DNA from: Actinomycetes bacterium
Lineage (GTDB): Bacteria > Actinomycetota > Acidimicrobiia > Acidimicrobiales > RAAP-2
Reading direction: 5' to 3'
Assembly (NCBI GenBank): GCA_021806045.1
Contig: JAJZDI010000007.1
Span: forward strand, 106,803-139,604
Length of the DNA stretch: 32,802 nucleotides
Below the pieces are notes generated by a model. It saw only the letters and a program-made list of their open reading frames with translations. It did no database searches and was not told the DNA's origin. This document shows, in pieces, positions 13,755-22,747 of the stretch. A program made the translations under genes and the position numbers. Within the stretch, counting starts at the first letter, position 1. Each line of letters opens with the position of its first letter.

Positions 13755-14510
13755 ATGCTCGATCTTCTGCTGCTGCGCCACGGCCAGTCGGCCTGGAACG
13801 AGGCCAACCTCTTCACCGGGTGGGTGGACGTCGACCTGACGTCCCGGGGCGAGGAGGAGGCCCGCGCCGCCGGCACCCTGCTGGCGGCCGAGGAGGGCCT
13901 CGACGTGCGGGTGGTGCACACCTCGGTGCTGACCCGGGCCATCCACACCGCCGAGCTGGCCCTGGCCGCCGCCGGGCGGAGCTGGGTCCCGGTGCGGCGG
14001 CACTGGCGCCTGAACGAGCGCCACTACGGCGCCCTCCAGGGCAAGGACAAGAAGGCCACCGCCGAGCAGTTCGGCAAGGAGCAGCTCCAGGCGTGGCGCC
14101 GCGGCTATGCCACCCCGCCGCCGCCCCTCGAGCCGGCCGACCAGGCCGCCGCCGCGTCCGACCCCCGCTACCGGGACGTGCCCGCCCACGTGCTGCCGGC
14201 CAGCGAGTGCCTGGCCGACGTGGTGGTCCGCGCCCTCCCCTACTTCGAGGACGCCATCGTCCCCGACCTGCTGGCCGAGGGGGCCCGTGGCGGGGCCGTG
14301 CTCGTCGTCGCCCACGGCAACAGCCTGCGGGCCCTGCGCAAGCACCTCGACGGCATCGCCGACGACGACATCGTCGGCCTGGAGATCCCCACCGGGATCC
14401 CCTACCGCTACCGGCTGGCCGACGACCTCTCGGTGGTGTCGGCCGGCTACCTGGGCGACCCCGAGGCGGCGGCCGCCGCAGCGGACGAGGTCGCCCGCCA
14501 GGCCGGCTGA
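13755..14510 (+). CDS. gpmA: 2,3-bisphosphoglycerate-dependent phosphoglycerate mutase
   Basis: A 251-residue glycolytic enzyme that interconverts 3- and 2-phosphoglycerate through a phosphohistidine. The active-site motif [18 protein letters not shown] is at residues 5-22, [12 protein letters not shown] near 87 (catalytic Glu and substrate loop), and [15 protein letters not shown] near 187 (second catalytic His). The length and GpmA-type insertions ([14 protein letters not shown]) separate it from short phosphatases of the same fold. The frame is open 23 codons upstream, but those residues are not family-like and overlap the palindrome, so the ATG at 13755 is preferred. It is transcribed divergently from dnaK. 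Confidence 0.95.
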   Translation: MLDLLLLRHGQSAWNEANLFTGWVDVDLTSRGEEEARAAGTLLAAEEGLDVRVVHTSVLTRAIHTAELALAAAGRSWVPVRRHWRLNERHYGALQGKDKKATAEQFGKEQLQAWRRGYATPPPPLEPADQAAAASDPRYRDVPAHVLPASECLADVVVRALPYFEDAIVPDLLAEGARGGAVLVVAHGNSLRALRKHLDGIADDDIVGLEIPTGIPYRYRLADDLSVVSAGYLGDPEAAAAAADEVARQAG

Positions 14511-14583
14511 CGCTCCCCGGGTCCACCCGCCGGTCCCACCCGGCTACTCCACCCGACGGCAGCCGGCAGTGCCGGCACGCGCC

Positions 14584-14609
14584 GGTGGCCGGCCCGAAGG
14601 CCGGCCACC
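14584..14609. terminator. Strong hairpin between convergent gpmA and glnB
   Basis: GGTGGCCGGCC and GGCCGGCCACC are perfect 11-base arms around a CGAA loop. It lies 74 bases after the gpmA stop and 75 bases beyond the glnB stop, so it could end transcription from both sides. There is no U-tract, which is common for actinobacterial terminators. Confidence 0.75.
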
Positions 14610-14684
14610 AGGTTCGTCCGCCGCAGGACCGAGCGATGGGGAAGGCATTTCCCACGGCGGTTGATCGTCACGAGCGGGTATCGG

Positions 14685-16617
<1,933 letters not shown>

Positions 16618-16754
16618 TGTCCTCGTGCTCCTCTCTGCTGCTCCGGTCGCGGCGCCGGCCGCAGTCCGGACGAGACCCGGTCGGGGTCGTCGCGGCACGG
16701 TCAGGCGGGTACGCGCTTGCTCCGGCAACCTTGCCCTGCCGTCGTTTCGGCACG

Positions 16755-16781
16755 GTCACTCCCGTGTTACCAACGTGTGAA
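16755..16781. promoter_or_regulatory. GlnR-like operator upstream of amt-glnB
   Basis: Three half-sites occur at an exact 11-base period on the plus strand: GTCAC (16755-16759), GTTAC (16766-16770) and GTGAA (16777-16781). The Streptomyces GlnR pattern is gTnAC and GaAAC-type half-sites separated by six bases, and the AC/GT spacing matches. It lies about 140 bases before the amt start in the 259-bp gap (16618-16876). Nothing else in that gap could be assigned. Confidence 0.5.
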
Positions 16782-16876
16782 TTGGGCGGCGGGCCTGCGG
16801 GCGCGCCAAGGACGCCCTGCGTGAGGGGAAGATCGGAGCGCAGCCGCGCCCGGGACGGGTCAGCCGCGAATGCCGG

Positions 16877-17488
16877 TCAGCGCCCGCTGCCCGGCCCGCG
16901 CGGCGGCGTGTAGCGCTTGGACGCCCCCGGGGTGCCCCGTGAGCCACCGCCACCGCCACCACCGCCGCCGGCCTGCACCGTCTTCAGCTTCTGCTGGATC
17001 CGGTAGCCGCGCACCAGGTACCAGGCGCCGCCCAGCACGAACGGCACCCCGAACCCCCAGAAGTGGAGGTTGAAGATGGACAGCCCGTAGAGGGCCATGG
17101 TGATGCCCAGGTAGAGCCGCTTGCGGAACCAGGCGAATCCCACCATGGCCGCGGCCAGGGCCAGGGCGACCCCGCCCACGGCCAGGTAGAGGGACGGGTC
17201 CACGTGGGCCTTGGTGCCCACCTTGGGGTCGTTGGCGATCAGGCTCGACGTGACGATCACGGCGATCATGCCGGCCAGCGGCGCGGCGATCAGGCCGATG
17301 AGCCGCTCCTTGTCGTCCGCGTGGGCGCTGAGCGCCTCGAGCTCCTCGGCGGTGTCGGGGAGGGCCCCACTGCTGGGTGGCGCCTGGCCGCCGGGCCCCG
17401 GTCGCTGGGCCCAGCCGACGAAGCGCTCCCACAGTCCGGGGCGACCGCCACCGTCGCCACCGCCGGTCACGTGCTCGGCCGCGGTCAT
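16877..17488 (-). CDS. Hypothetical membrane protein with glycine-rich C-terminus
   Basis: A 203-residue protein of no family I recognise. The first ~75 residues are soluble and Gly/Pro-rich, with an acidic helix (DTAEELEALSAHADDKERL). Four hydrophobic segments follow: LIGLIAAPLAGMIAVIVTSS (about 75-95), LYLAVGGVALALAAAMVGF (110-130), LGITMALYGLSIFNLHF and FVLGGAWYLVRGY. A run of nine glycines and a basic tail (KRYTPPRG) close it. Its ATG overlaps the stop of the preceding gene as ATGA, so the two are probably co-transcribed. It is intact by codon pattern. Confidence 0.75.
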   Translation of the reverse strand: MTAAEHVTGGGDGGGRPGLWERFVGWAQRPGPGGQAPPSSGALPDTAEELEALSAHADDKERLIGLIAAPLAGMIAVIVTSSLIANDPKVGTKAHVDPSLYLAVGGVALALAAAMVGFAWFRKRLYLGITMALYGLSIFNLHFWGFGVPFVLGGAWYLVRGYRIQQKLKTVQAGGGGGGGGGSRGTPGASKRYTPPRGPGSGR

Positions 17489-18114
17489 GCCACACCCCGG
17501 GCGGCAGTCCCGACGGGCAGGCGGTGCGCGGGTCGGTCGAGCCCGCCGCCCCAGCGCCGGCGCCGGCGCCGGGAGGCCATCAGCCCACCGGCCACGCCGG
17601 CGGCGAGGACGAGCCCGGCCGGCACCAGGTAGGCCCGTGACGAGGGCTGCGACGAGGCCAGGGCGGCGGGCGTCGTGAACAGGGCGGGGTCGCCCGAGGC
17701 CACGATGCCCCCCACCCGGTCGCCGACCTGGTGGGGGGCGATGCCCGGCACGGTCGCTGAGTACGTGGCCCCCGCCACCGTGTAGGTGGCCGTGCACTGG
17801 AAGCCGGCCACGTTGCTCCCGCTGCCGCCGACCAGGCTGACGCAGCCGGTCACCGTCGCCTCGACGGGCACGCCGTGCTGGCGGAGGGTGGTGATCTGCG
17901 CGTTCGCCTGGTGGGCGGCCACCGCCATGCACACGCCGGTGACGGCGAGCGCGGCGATGGCCAGCGCTGCCACGATCCGGCCGGCACGGCGCGCGTCGAC
18001 ATCGACAGCGGCGCCCCGCAGGGTGCCCGTCGCTCCCGTCGGGAGCAGGTCGTCGGTCGCATCCGGTGGTGCCGGTGCGGCCTGTGTGTGAGCCAGGGGC
18101 TCGGTGGGGGTCAT
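17485..18114 (-). CDS. Membrane-anchored protein with a DUF3592-like extracytoplasmic domain
   Basis: A 209-residue protein with a membrane segment near residues 45-65 (IVAALAIAALAVTGVCMAV), an extracytoplasmic domain of about 90 residues and a second segment near 170-190 (VPAGLVLAAGVAGGLMA) followed by a run of arginines. The middle domain (VPVEATVTGCV, FQCTATYTVAGATYSATVPG, VGDRVGGIVASGDPALF) has the layout of DUF3592-type domains: a variable Cys pair, a YtV.G..Y strand and a GD.V..... dP strand. No biochemical role is known. The ATG at 18114 is preferred; the frame is open upstream but overlaps the divergent gene's control region. Confidence 0.75.
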   Translation of the reverse strand: MTPTEPLAHTQAAPAPPDATDDLLPTGATGTLRGAAVDVDARRAGRIVAALAIAALAVTGVCMAVAAHQANAQITTLRQHGVPVEATVTGCVSLVGGSGSNVAGFQCTATYTVAGATYSATVPGIAPHQVGDRVGGIVASGDPALFTTPAALASSQPSSRAYLVPAGLVLAAGVAGGLMASRRRRRRWGGGLDRPAHRLPVGTAARGVA

Positions 18115-18230
18115 CGGTCTCGCAGTCCTTGGTTGCGTCCGGTTTTCCCCATGCTCGGTGCAACGATGGTACCAGGGGCGGCGCCACACCCACACGGCGC
18201 GCCCGGGGTCGTCACGGCTACCCTTCCCCC

Positions 18231-18653
18231 ATGGCACGCCACGCCCAGAACCTCGACCTGAAGTCCATCTGGTTGTTCTCCGGGTGCAGCGCGTCGGAGA
18301 TCCGCAAGATCCGCGGCTCCCTGGACGAGCTGACCGTCGCCCCCGGCAAGGTCCTGTGCGAGGAGGGCGACATCGGGCGCGAGTTCTTCGTGATCGTGTC
18401 GGGCACGGCCAGCGTGCGCCGCAAGGGGCGCAAGGTGGCCACCCTGGGACCGGGCGACTACTTCGGCGAGCTGGCCCTCCTCGACCGCAAGCCCCGGTCG
18501 GCCACCGTCATCTCGGAGGGCGACCTGCAGATCCTCGTACTCGGGCAGCGGCAGTTCAACGCCATCCTGGAGTCGATGCCGTCCATCGCCCGCAAGCTGC
18601 TGTCGGCCACGGCCACCCGCCTGCGTGAGGCGGACGCCCGGGCCTTCCACTGA
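18231..18653 (+). CDS. Stand-alone cyclic nucleotide-binding domain protein
   Basis: A 140-residue protein consisting almost entirely of one cyclic nucleotide-binding (CRP-type) beta-roll: LFSGCSASEIRKI, GKVLCEEGDIGREFFVIVSGTASVRRKGRKV, GPGDYFGELALLDRKPRSATV (the phosphate-binding cassette with GEL and RSA) and a closing helix MPSIARKLLSATATRL. No helix-turn-helix follows, so it should bind cAMP or a similar ligand without binding DNA itself. The ATG is preceded closely by TACCCT and no ribosome site is visible, so a leaderless transcript is possible. It converges on the EtfD-like gene with a 77-bp gap. Confidence 0.88.
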   Translation: MARHAQNLDLKSIWLFSGCSASEIRKIRGSLDELTVAPGKVLCEEGDIGREFFVIVSGTASVRRKGRKVATLGPGDYFGELALLDRKPRSATVISEGDLQILVLGQRQFNAILESMPSIARKLLSATATRLREADARAFH

Positions 18654-18730
18654 CGGCCTGCTGATTCTCCACGCACGGCCGAGCCAGGCCGACCGGCCCC
18701 GACCGGCCGTCCCCGACGCAGCCCGAAGCG

Positions 18731-20842
18731 TCAGTCCGACGAAGCGCTGTCCCCGTCGGATGCGGCCGACGGCGCACCGGCCGACGCACCCGCCGCTGCC
18801 GCCGCCACCGGCGCCGACAGCGACTCCTCCACCAGCTGCGAGAGGTCGAGGACCCGCACCTCTTCTTCCTTCTGGTTGGCCTTCACCGCGTCGTCGATCA
18901 TGATCATGCAGTACGGGCAGGCGGTGGAGACCACGTCCGCCCCGGTGGACAGCGCCTCCCGGGTCCGCTCCATGTTGACCCGGGTGCCGAGGTTCTCCTC
19001 CAGCCACATGCGCGCGCCCCCGGCGCCGCAGCAGAAGCCCTTCTCGCGGTGGCGTGCCATCTCGACCTGCGTCGCCCCCGGGATGGCGTCGATCACCGAC
19101 CGGGGCTCGTCGAACACCCGGTTGTGGCGGCCCAGGTAGCACGGGTCGTGGTAGGTCACGGTGCCCGAGTAGCCGTCGCCCGGGGTGATGCGGCCGGTCG
19201 ACACCAGGTGCTCGAGCAGCTGGCTGTGGTGGATGACCTCGAAGTTGCCGCCCAGCGACGGGTACTCGTTGGCCAGCGTGTTGAAGCAGTGCGGGCAGCT
19301 GGCGATGATCTTCTTCGCCCCCACCGACTCCAGCGTCTCGATGTTGGACCGGGCCTGCTCCTGGTAGAGGTACTCGTTGCCCAGCCGGCGGACCGGGTCG
19401 CCGGTGCAGCTCTCCTTGCCGCCGAGGATGGCGAACTTCACCCCGGCGCGGCGCAGCATGCGGGCGGTGGCCTGGGTGCCCTTGCGGGCCCGCTCGTCGA
19501 GTGAGCCGGCGCACCCGACCCAGTAGAGGTACTCGATGTCGTCGGGGATGGTCCCCTTCACCACCGGGATCTCGAAGTCGAGGGCCTCGGTCCAGTCGGT
19601 GCGCTTGGAGGAGCCGAGCCCCCACGGGTCACCCTGGTTCTCGACGTTGCGCAGCATGAGGCCGGCCTCGGTCGGGAACCGCGACTCCATCAGGACCTCG
19701 TAGCGGCGCATGTCCACGATGGTGTCGACGTGCTCGATGTCGACCGGGCACTGCTCGACACAGGCGCCGCACGTGGTGCACGACCACAGGACGTCGGGGT
19801 CGATGACCGAGGGGACGAGAGTCTCGACCTCCTGGAAGGCCGAGCGGTCACGCTCGAGCACCCGAGATGCCGACGAGAAGAGGTTGTCGCGCAGCCCCAT
19901 GATGACGAGCTTGGGCGACAGGGGCTTGCCCGTGTTCCACGCCGGGCACTGGGACTGGCACCGGCCGCACTCGGTGCAGGTGGCCATGTCGAGCAGCTGC
20001 TTCCAGCTGAAGTCCTCGATGCGCCCGGCACCGAACACCGCCTCGTCCTCGTCCCGCACGTCCTCCATCGTCATGTCGGGGGTGGAGGCCAGCGCCCCGA
20101 GGGCCCGGGGGCGGCGGGAGGTGGCCACGTTGATGGGGGCCATGAAGATGTGGAGGTGCTTGGAGTAGGAGACGAAGACGAGGAACCCGGCGATGATGGC
20201 CACGTTGGCGATGAGGGCGGTCGTCTCGATCACGCTGTTCACCCCGGTGCCGAGGGGGTGGAGCCAGCGGGCGATGAGGTGGGAGGCGAACGCCCAGTTC
20301 GAGTAGGGGAAGTTGCCCGTGTTGACCTGGGCGGCCCGGTAGAGGAGGAGGGAGACGATCACGCCGCCGATCATCACCAGGACGAGGGCGGCCGCCTCGT
20401 TGTGGGAGCCGAAGAACCGGGACTTGCGCTCCTCCCGTGACGGGGCGTGCTTGATGCGGATGATGGTGAACACCACCAGGGCCGCCAGCACGGCCACCGC
20501 GAAGAAGTCCTCCACCAGGCCGATGAACGACCACCGCCCGATGCCCGGGATGTGGAAGTCACGCTGGAAGAGGTTCCCGTAGGCCTCGATGATGGTGAGG
20601 ATCAGGATGGTGAAGCCCCAGAAGGTGAAGGCGTGGGCCGCGCCCGGCACCGTCCACTTGAAGAGCTTGCGCTGGCCGCCGACCTCGACGATCTCCGCCT
20701 TCAACCGCTTCCCCATGTCCTTGAAGCGGTCGGGAGCGGGCTGGCCAGAGGAGATGAGGCGGTAGAGCCAGAAGAAGCGGCGGCCGGCGATGGCGAACAT
20801 CACCACGGTGATCCCCATGCCGAGAGCGATCCTGATGGGCAC
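18731..20842 (-). CDS. etfD: Membrane iron-sulfur reductase, EtfD / heterodisulfide-reductase type
   Basis: A 703-residue protein with an N-terminal membrane part of about six segments (1-230), as in cytochrome b-like NarI/HdrE domains. Two [4Fe-4S] ferredoxin motifs follow, CTECGRCQSQCP (289-300) and CTTCGACVEQCP (355-366), then two CCG domains (one around YWVGCAGSLDERARKGTQ, the last with HDPCYLGRHN and GFCCGAGGARMW). The architecture matches mycobacterial Rv0338c, named EtfD, which takes electrons from EtfAB during acyl-CoA oxidation and passes them to menaquinone. The GTG start has AGGAGG five bases upstream. The tail from about 670 is Ala/Ser-rich. Confidence 0.88.
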   Translation of the reverse strand: MPIRIALGMGITVVMFAIAGRRFFWLYRLISSGQPAPDRFKDMGKRLKAEIVEVGGQRKLFKWTVPGAAHAFTFWGFTILILTIIEAYGNLFQRDFHIPGIGRWSFIGLVEDFFAVAVLAALVVFTIIRIKHAPSREERKSRFFGSHNEAAALVLVMIGGVIVSLLLYRAAQVNTGNFPYSNWAFASHLIARWLHPLGTGVNSVIETTALIANVAIIAGFLVFVSYSKHLHIFMAPINVATSRRPRALGALASTPDMTMEDVRDEDEAVFGAGRIEDFSWKQLLDMATCTECGRCQSQCPAWNTGKPLSPKLVIMGLRDNLFSSASRVLERDRSAFQEVETLVPSVIDPDVLWSCTTCGACVEQCPVDIEHVDTIVDMRRYEVLMESRFPTEAGLMLRNVENQGDPWGLGSSKRTDWTEALDFEIPVVKGTIPDDIEYLYWVGCAGSLDERARKGTQATARMLRRAGVKFAILGGKESCTGDPVRRLGNEYLYQEQARSNIETLESVGAKKIIASCPHCFNTLANEYPSLGGNFEVIHHSQLLEHLVSTGRITPGDGYSGTVTYHDPCYLGRHNRVFDEPRSVIDAIPGATQVEMARHREKGFCCGAGGARMWLEENLGTRVNMERTREALSTGADVVSTACPYCMIMIDDAVKANQKEEEVRVLDLSQLVEESLSAPVAAAAAGASAGAPSAASDGDSASSD

Positions 20843-20891
20843 TGCGTCCTCCTGTGGGTGGGACTACGAGGTCGGGCGGCGCGCCGCGGCG

Positions 20892-20907
20892 GCCGGGAGG
20901 GCCCGGC
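20892..20907. terminator. GC-rich hairpin after dcd
   Basis: GCCGGG and CCCGGC pair around a four-base loop, ten bases past the dcd stop in the 74-bp gap before the next minus-strand gene. The short stem without a U-tract makes this a weak terminator candidate. Confidence 0.35.
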
Positions 20908-20916
20908 GTGGCGGCG

Positions 20917-21483
20917 TCACCGGCGGAAGTTGTCGGCGTAGCGGCTGGGCGTCGGCCCCCACTGGCCCTGGTACTTCGAGCCGAGCTCGGACGAACCATA
21001 GGGGTGCTCAGCGGGGGTGGTCATCTCGAGGAAGCTGATCTGACCGATCTTCATGCCCGGGTAGACGGTGATGGGCAGGTTGGCGACGTTGGAGAGCTCG
21101 AGGGTGAGGTGGCCGTCCCAGCCGGCGTCGACGAAGCCGGCCGTGGAGTGGATGAGGAGGCCCAGGCGCCCGAGGGAGGACTTGCCCTCGAGGCGGCCGA
21201 CGAGATCGTCGGGCAGGGCGACCCGCTCCTTGGTGGAGCCGAGGAGGAACTCGCCGGGGTGGAGGATGAGGGGGTCCTCGGCGCCGATGTCGACCAGCTC
21301 GGTCAGGTCCTCCTGGTCCTCGCGCACGTCGATGACGCGGCTGGTGTGGTTGCGGAAGATCCGGAAGTACTGGTCCACGTGGAGGTCGACCGACGACGGC
21401 TGGATGCACCCCTCACCGAGGGGGTCGATCACGATGCGGCCGGCGTCGAGCGCCTCACGGATGGAACGGTCGGAGAGCACCAT
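20917..21483 (-). CDS. dcd: dCTP deaminase (possibly bifunctional with dUTPase activity)
   Basis: A 188-residue trimeric enzyme of the dUTPase fold. [36 protein letters not shown] holds the nucleotide-binding Arg/Ser and the catalytic Glu, and [22 protein letters not shown] is the C-terminal lid. It converts dCTP to dUTP; in mycobacteria the homologue goes on to dUMP, and sequence alone does not settle which applies here. There is no clear ribosome site before the ATG, and minus-strand TATCGT is nine bases upstream, so a leaderless start is plausible. The first 38 codons and about 100 bp of upstream DNA are duplicated at 22495-22708. Confidence 0.95.
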   Translation of the reverse strand: MVLSDRSIREALDAGRIVIDPLGEGCIQPSSVDLHVDQYFRIFRNHTSRVIDVREDQEDLTELVDIGAEDPLILHPGEFLLGSTKERVALPDDLVGRLEGKSSLGRLGLLIHSTAGFVDAGWDGHLTLELSNVANLPITVYPGMKIGQISFLEMTTPAEHPYGSSELGSKYQGQWGPTPSRYADNFRR

Positions 21484-21583
21484 GCCGGATAGACGATAGT
21501 GGGCCTCCGGGCACCGGGGGGAAGTCCGGCCACCTGGGCGTCGGGGCGGGCCGGACGGCGCCGTTCATCTAGGGTCTGGGCCG
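21370..21583. repeat. 214-bp direct repeat, copy 1 (dcd 5' end and upstream region)
   Basis: Positions 21370-21583 match 22495-22708 at 213 of 214 bases, offset by exactly 1,125. The only difference is G at 21463 versus A at 22588, synonymous in a Ser codon of dcd. Copy 1 includes the first 38 codons of the functional dcd gene plus 100 bp upstream. Confidence 0.97.
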
Positions 21584-22494
21584 CAGACATTGGCGCGCTC
21601 AGGCCAGCGAATTCTGGGGGTAGGAGCCAGGCGCGCGGGTCGCCGTGAGGAACATCGTCCGGAAGGGGTGAGGCGGGCCATGCGTACTTCGGGGCCGCGT
21701 GAGCAGGGCGGGCGGCGATGTGAGGACCGGGTCGGAGGCGGCACACGGCCCAAGCGAAGCGGGTAGTCCTCACCGCCGAAGGTCTGCTCCCGCTCGTGCT
21801 CCGCGACGTGGACGGCGAGAGCCACCTTCTCGTCACGCTGCGAGTCTGGGGGCTCCTTCCGGATCTTGGCGGGATAGGCGATGATCTGCCAGGCGTCGAG
21901 GATCTAACGAAGGTGCCTCTCGCCTACCCGTCCGCAGAGCAGGACGGCCAATCTTCATCACAAGAGGTTGATCCCCGGGATCAGTTTGAAGATGACGGTC
22001 AGGATTCCCAGGACGAGCCCGGCGACCGCGAGCCCTTTGCTATCGGGCATCCGCGAAGAGCGTGACAGGCCAATCCCGCTGAAGATGATCGCGAGCACTC
22101 CCATGATGATCCCGATGAAGATTCCGAACAAGGGAATCAAGCTGAGCGCCGCTCCTACGATCCCAAGGGTGCCACCCGTCTTAGCGAGGGTGTTCGCTTC
22201 CCCGGGTTGCATGTAGGGAGCGCCTTGGGCGTAGGGGTTAGCGTCGTAGTACACCTGCTGCCGAGGGTCGAGAGGGTACGGAGACATGCCCTGCGGCGGC
22301 TGCGCAGCTGTCGGCGGATACCACCTGCCGTCGGGGGCCAGCCACCACCCCGGCCCTGGCGGCGTTGCCGACTGGTACCAATTCCCGCCAGCGTCTTGCC
22401 ACCATCCTGACGACTCAGTTCCGCTCATGTTCTTCCCTTCACCGGCGGGCTCTTGCTGATGTCAGAGCGAACACGCCCGCTTCGCATGATCGGC
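21584..22494. other. 911-bp unique segment between the 214-bp repeats
   Basis: This inserted segment separates dcd from the hydrolase gene. It holds the DUF4190-like gene (21958-22428) and the end of the truncated dcd copy. The remaining 374 bp (21584-21957) carry no convincing gene. One minus-strand stretch, about 21903 down to 21760, has coding-like codon choice (ILDAWQIIAYPAKIRKEP and onward, ending near GGEDYPLRLG) but follows an in-frame TAG and has no start, so it may be a gene remnant. No integrase, transposase or terminal inverted repeats were seen. Confidence 0.6.
21958..22428 (-). CDS. Small membrane protein, DUF4190-like, with two GWW motifs
   Basis: A 156-residue protein. Residues 8-20 (GWWQDAGGNWYQ) and 26-39 (GWWLAPDGRWYPP) are two copies of the motif found in the proteins at 5022 and 5732. 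A Pro/Gln/Tyr-rich linker to about residue 80 precedes two membrane segments: TLGIVGAALSLIPLFGIFIG extending to IIMGVLAIIFSGIGL (88-122) and GLAVAGLVLGILTVIFKLIP (132-152). That arrangement with a GLAVAGLVLG core is typical of DUF4190. The ATG is preceded by AAGGGAAG. It lies 33 bp behind the truncated dcd copy, whose duplicated promoter may now drive it. Function unknown. Confidence 0.8.
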   Translation of the reverse strand: MSGTESSGWWQDAGGNWYQSATPPGPGWWLAPDGRWYPPTAAQPPQGMSPYPLDPRQQVYYDANPYAQGAPYMQPGEANTLAKTGGTLGIVGAALSLIPLFGIFIGIIMGVLAIIFSGIGLSRSSRMPDSKGLAVAGLVLGILTVIFKLIPGINLL

Positions 22495-22608
22495 CTGGTC
22501 CACGTGGAGGTCGACCGACGACGGCTGGATGCACCCCTCACCGAGGGGGTCGATCACGATGCGGCCGGCGTCGAGCGCCTCACGGATAGAACGGTCGGAG
22601 AGCACCAT
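22462..22608 (-). pseudogene. Truncated second copy of dcd (48 codons)
   Basis: The duplicated dcd start at 22608 gives the same first 38 residues ([15 protein letters not shown] and onward), then leaves homology at the repeat border and runs through ten unrelated codons to TGA at 22462. All active-site residues are missing, so it cannot be an enzyme. The upstream 100 bp is identical to that of dcd, so it is probably still transcribed, and transcription would continue into the DUF4190-like gene. Confidence 0.9.
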
Positions 22609-22708
22609 GCCGGATAGACGATAGTGGGCCTCCGGGCACCGGGGGGAAGTCCGGCCACCTGGGCGTCGGGGCGGGCCGGACGGCGCCGTTCATCTAGGGT
22701 CTGGGCCG
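22495..22708. repeat. 214-bp direct repeat, copy 2
   Basis: Second copy of the dcd 5' segment, lying 39 bases before the hydrolase start codon. If the 1,125-bp unit is removed, dcd and the hydrolase become a simple divergent pair about 140 bp apart, which is probably the ancestral arrangement. Confidence 0.97.
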
Positions 22709-22747
22709 GGTCGGCGAGGGGCGAACGACTCGAACGGGGAGGGAACC

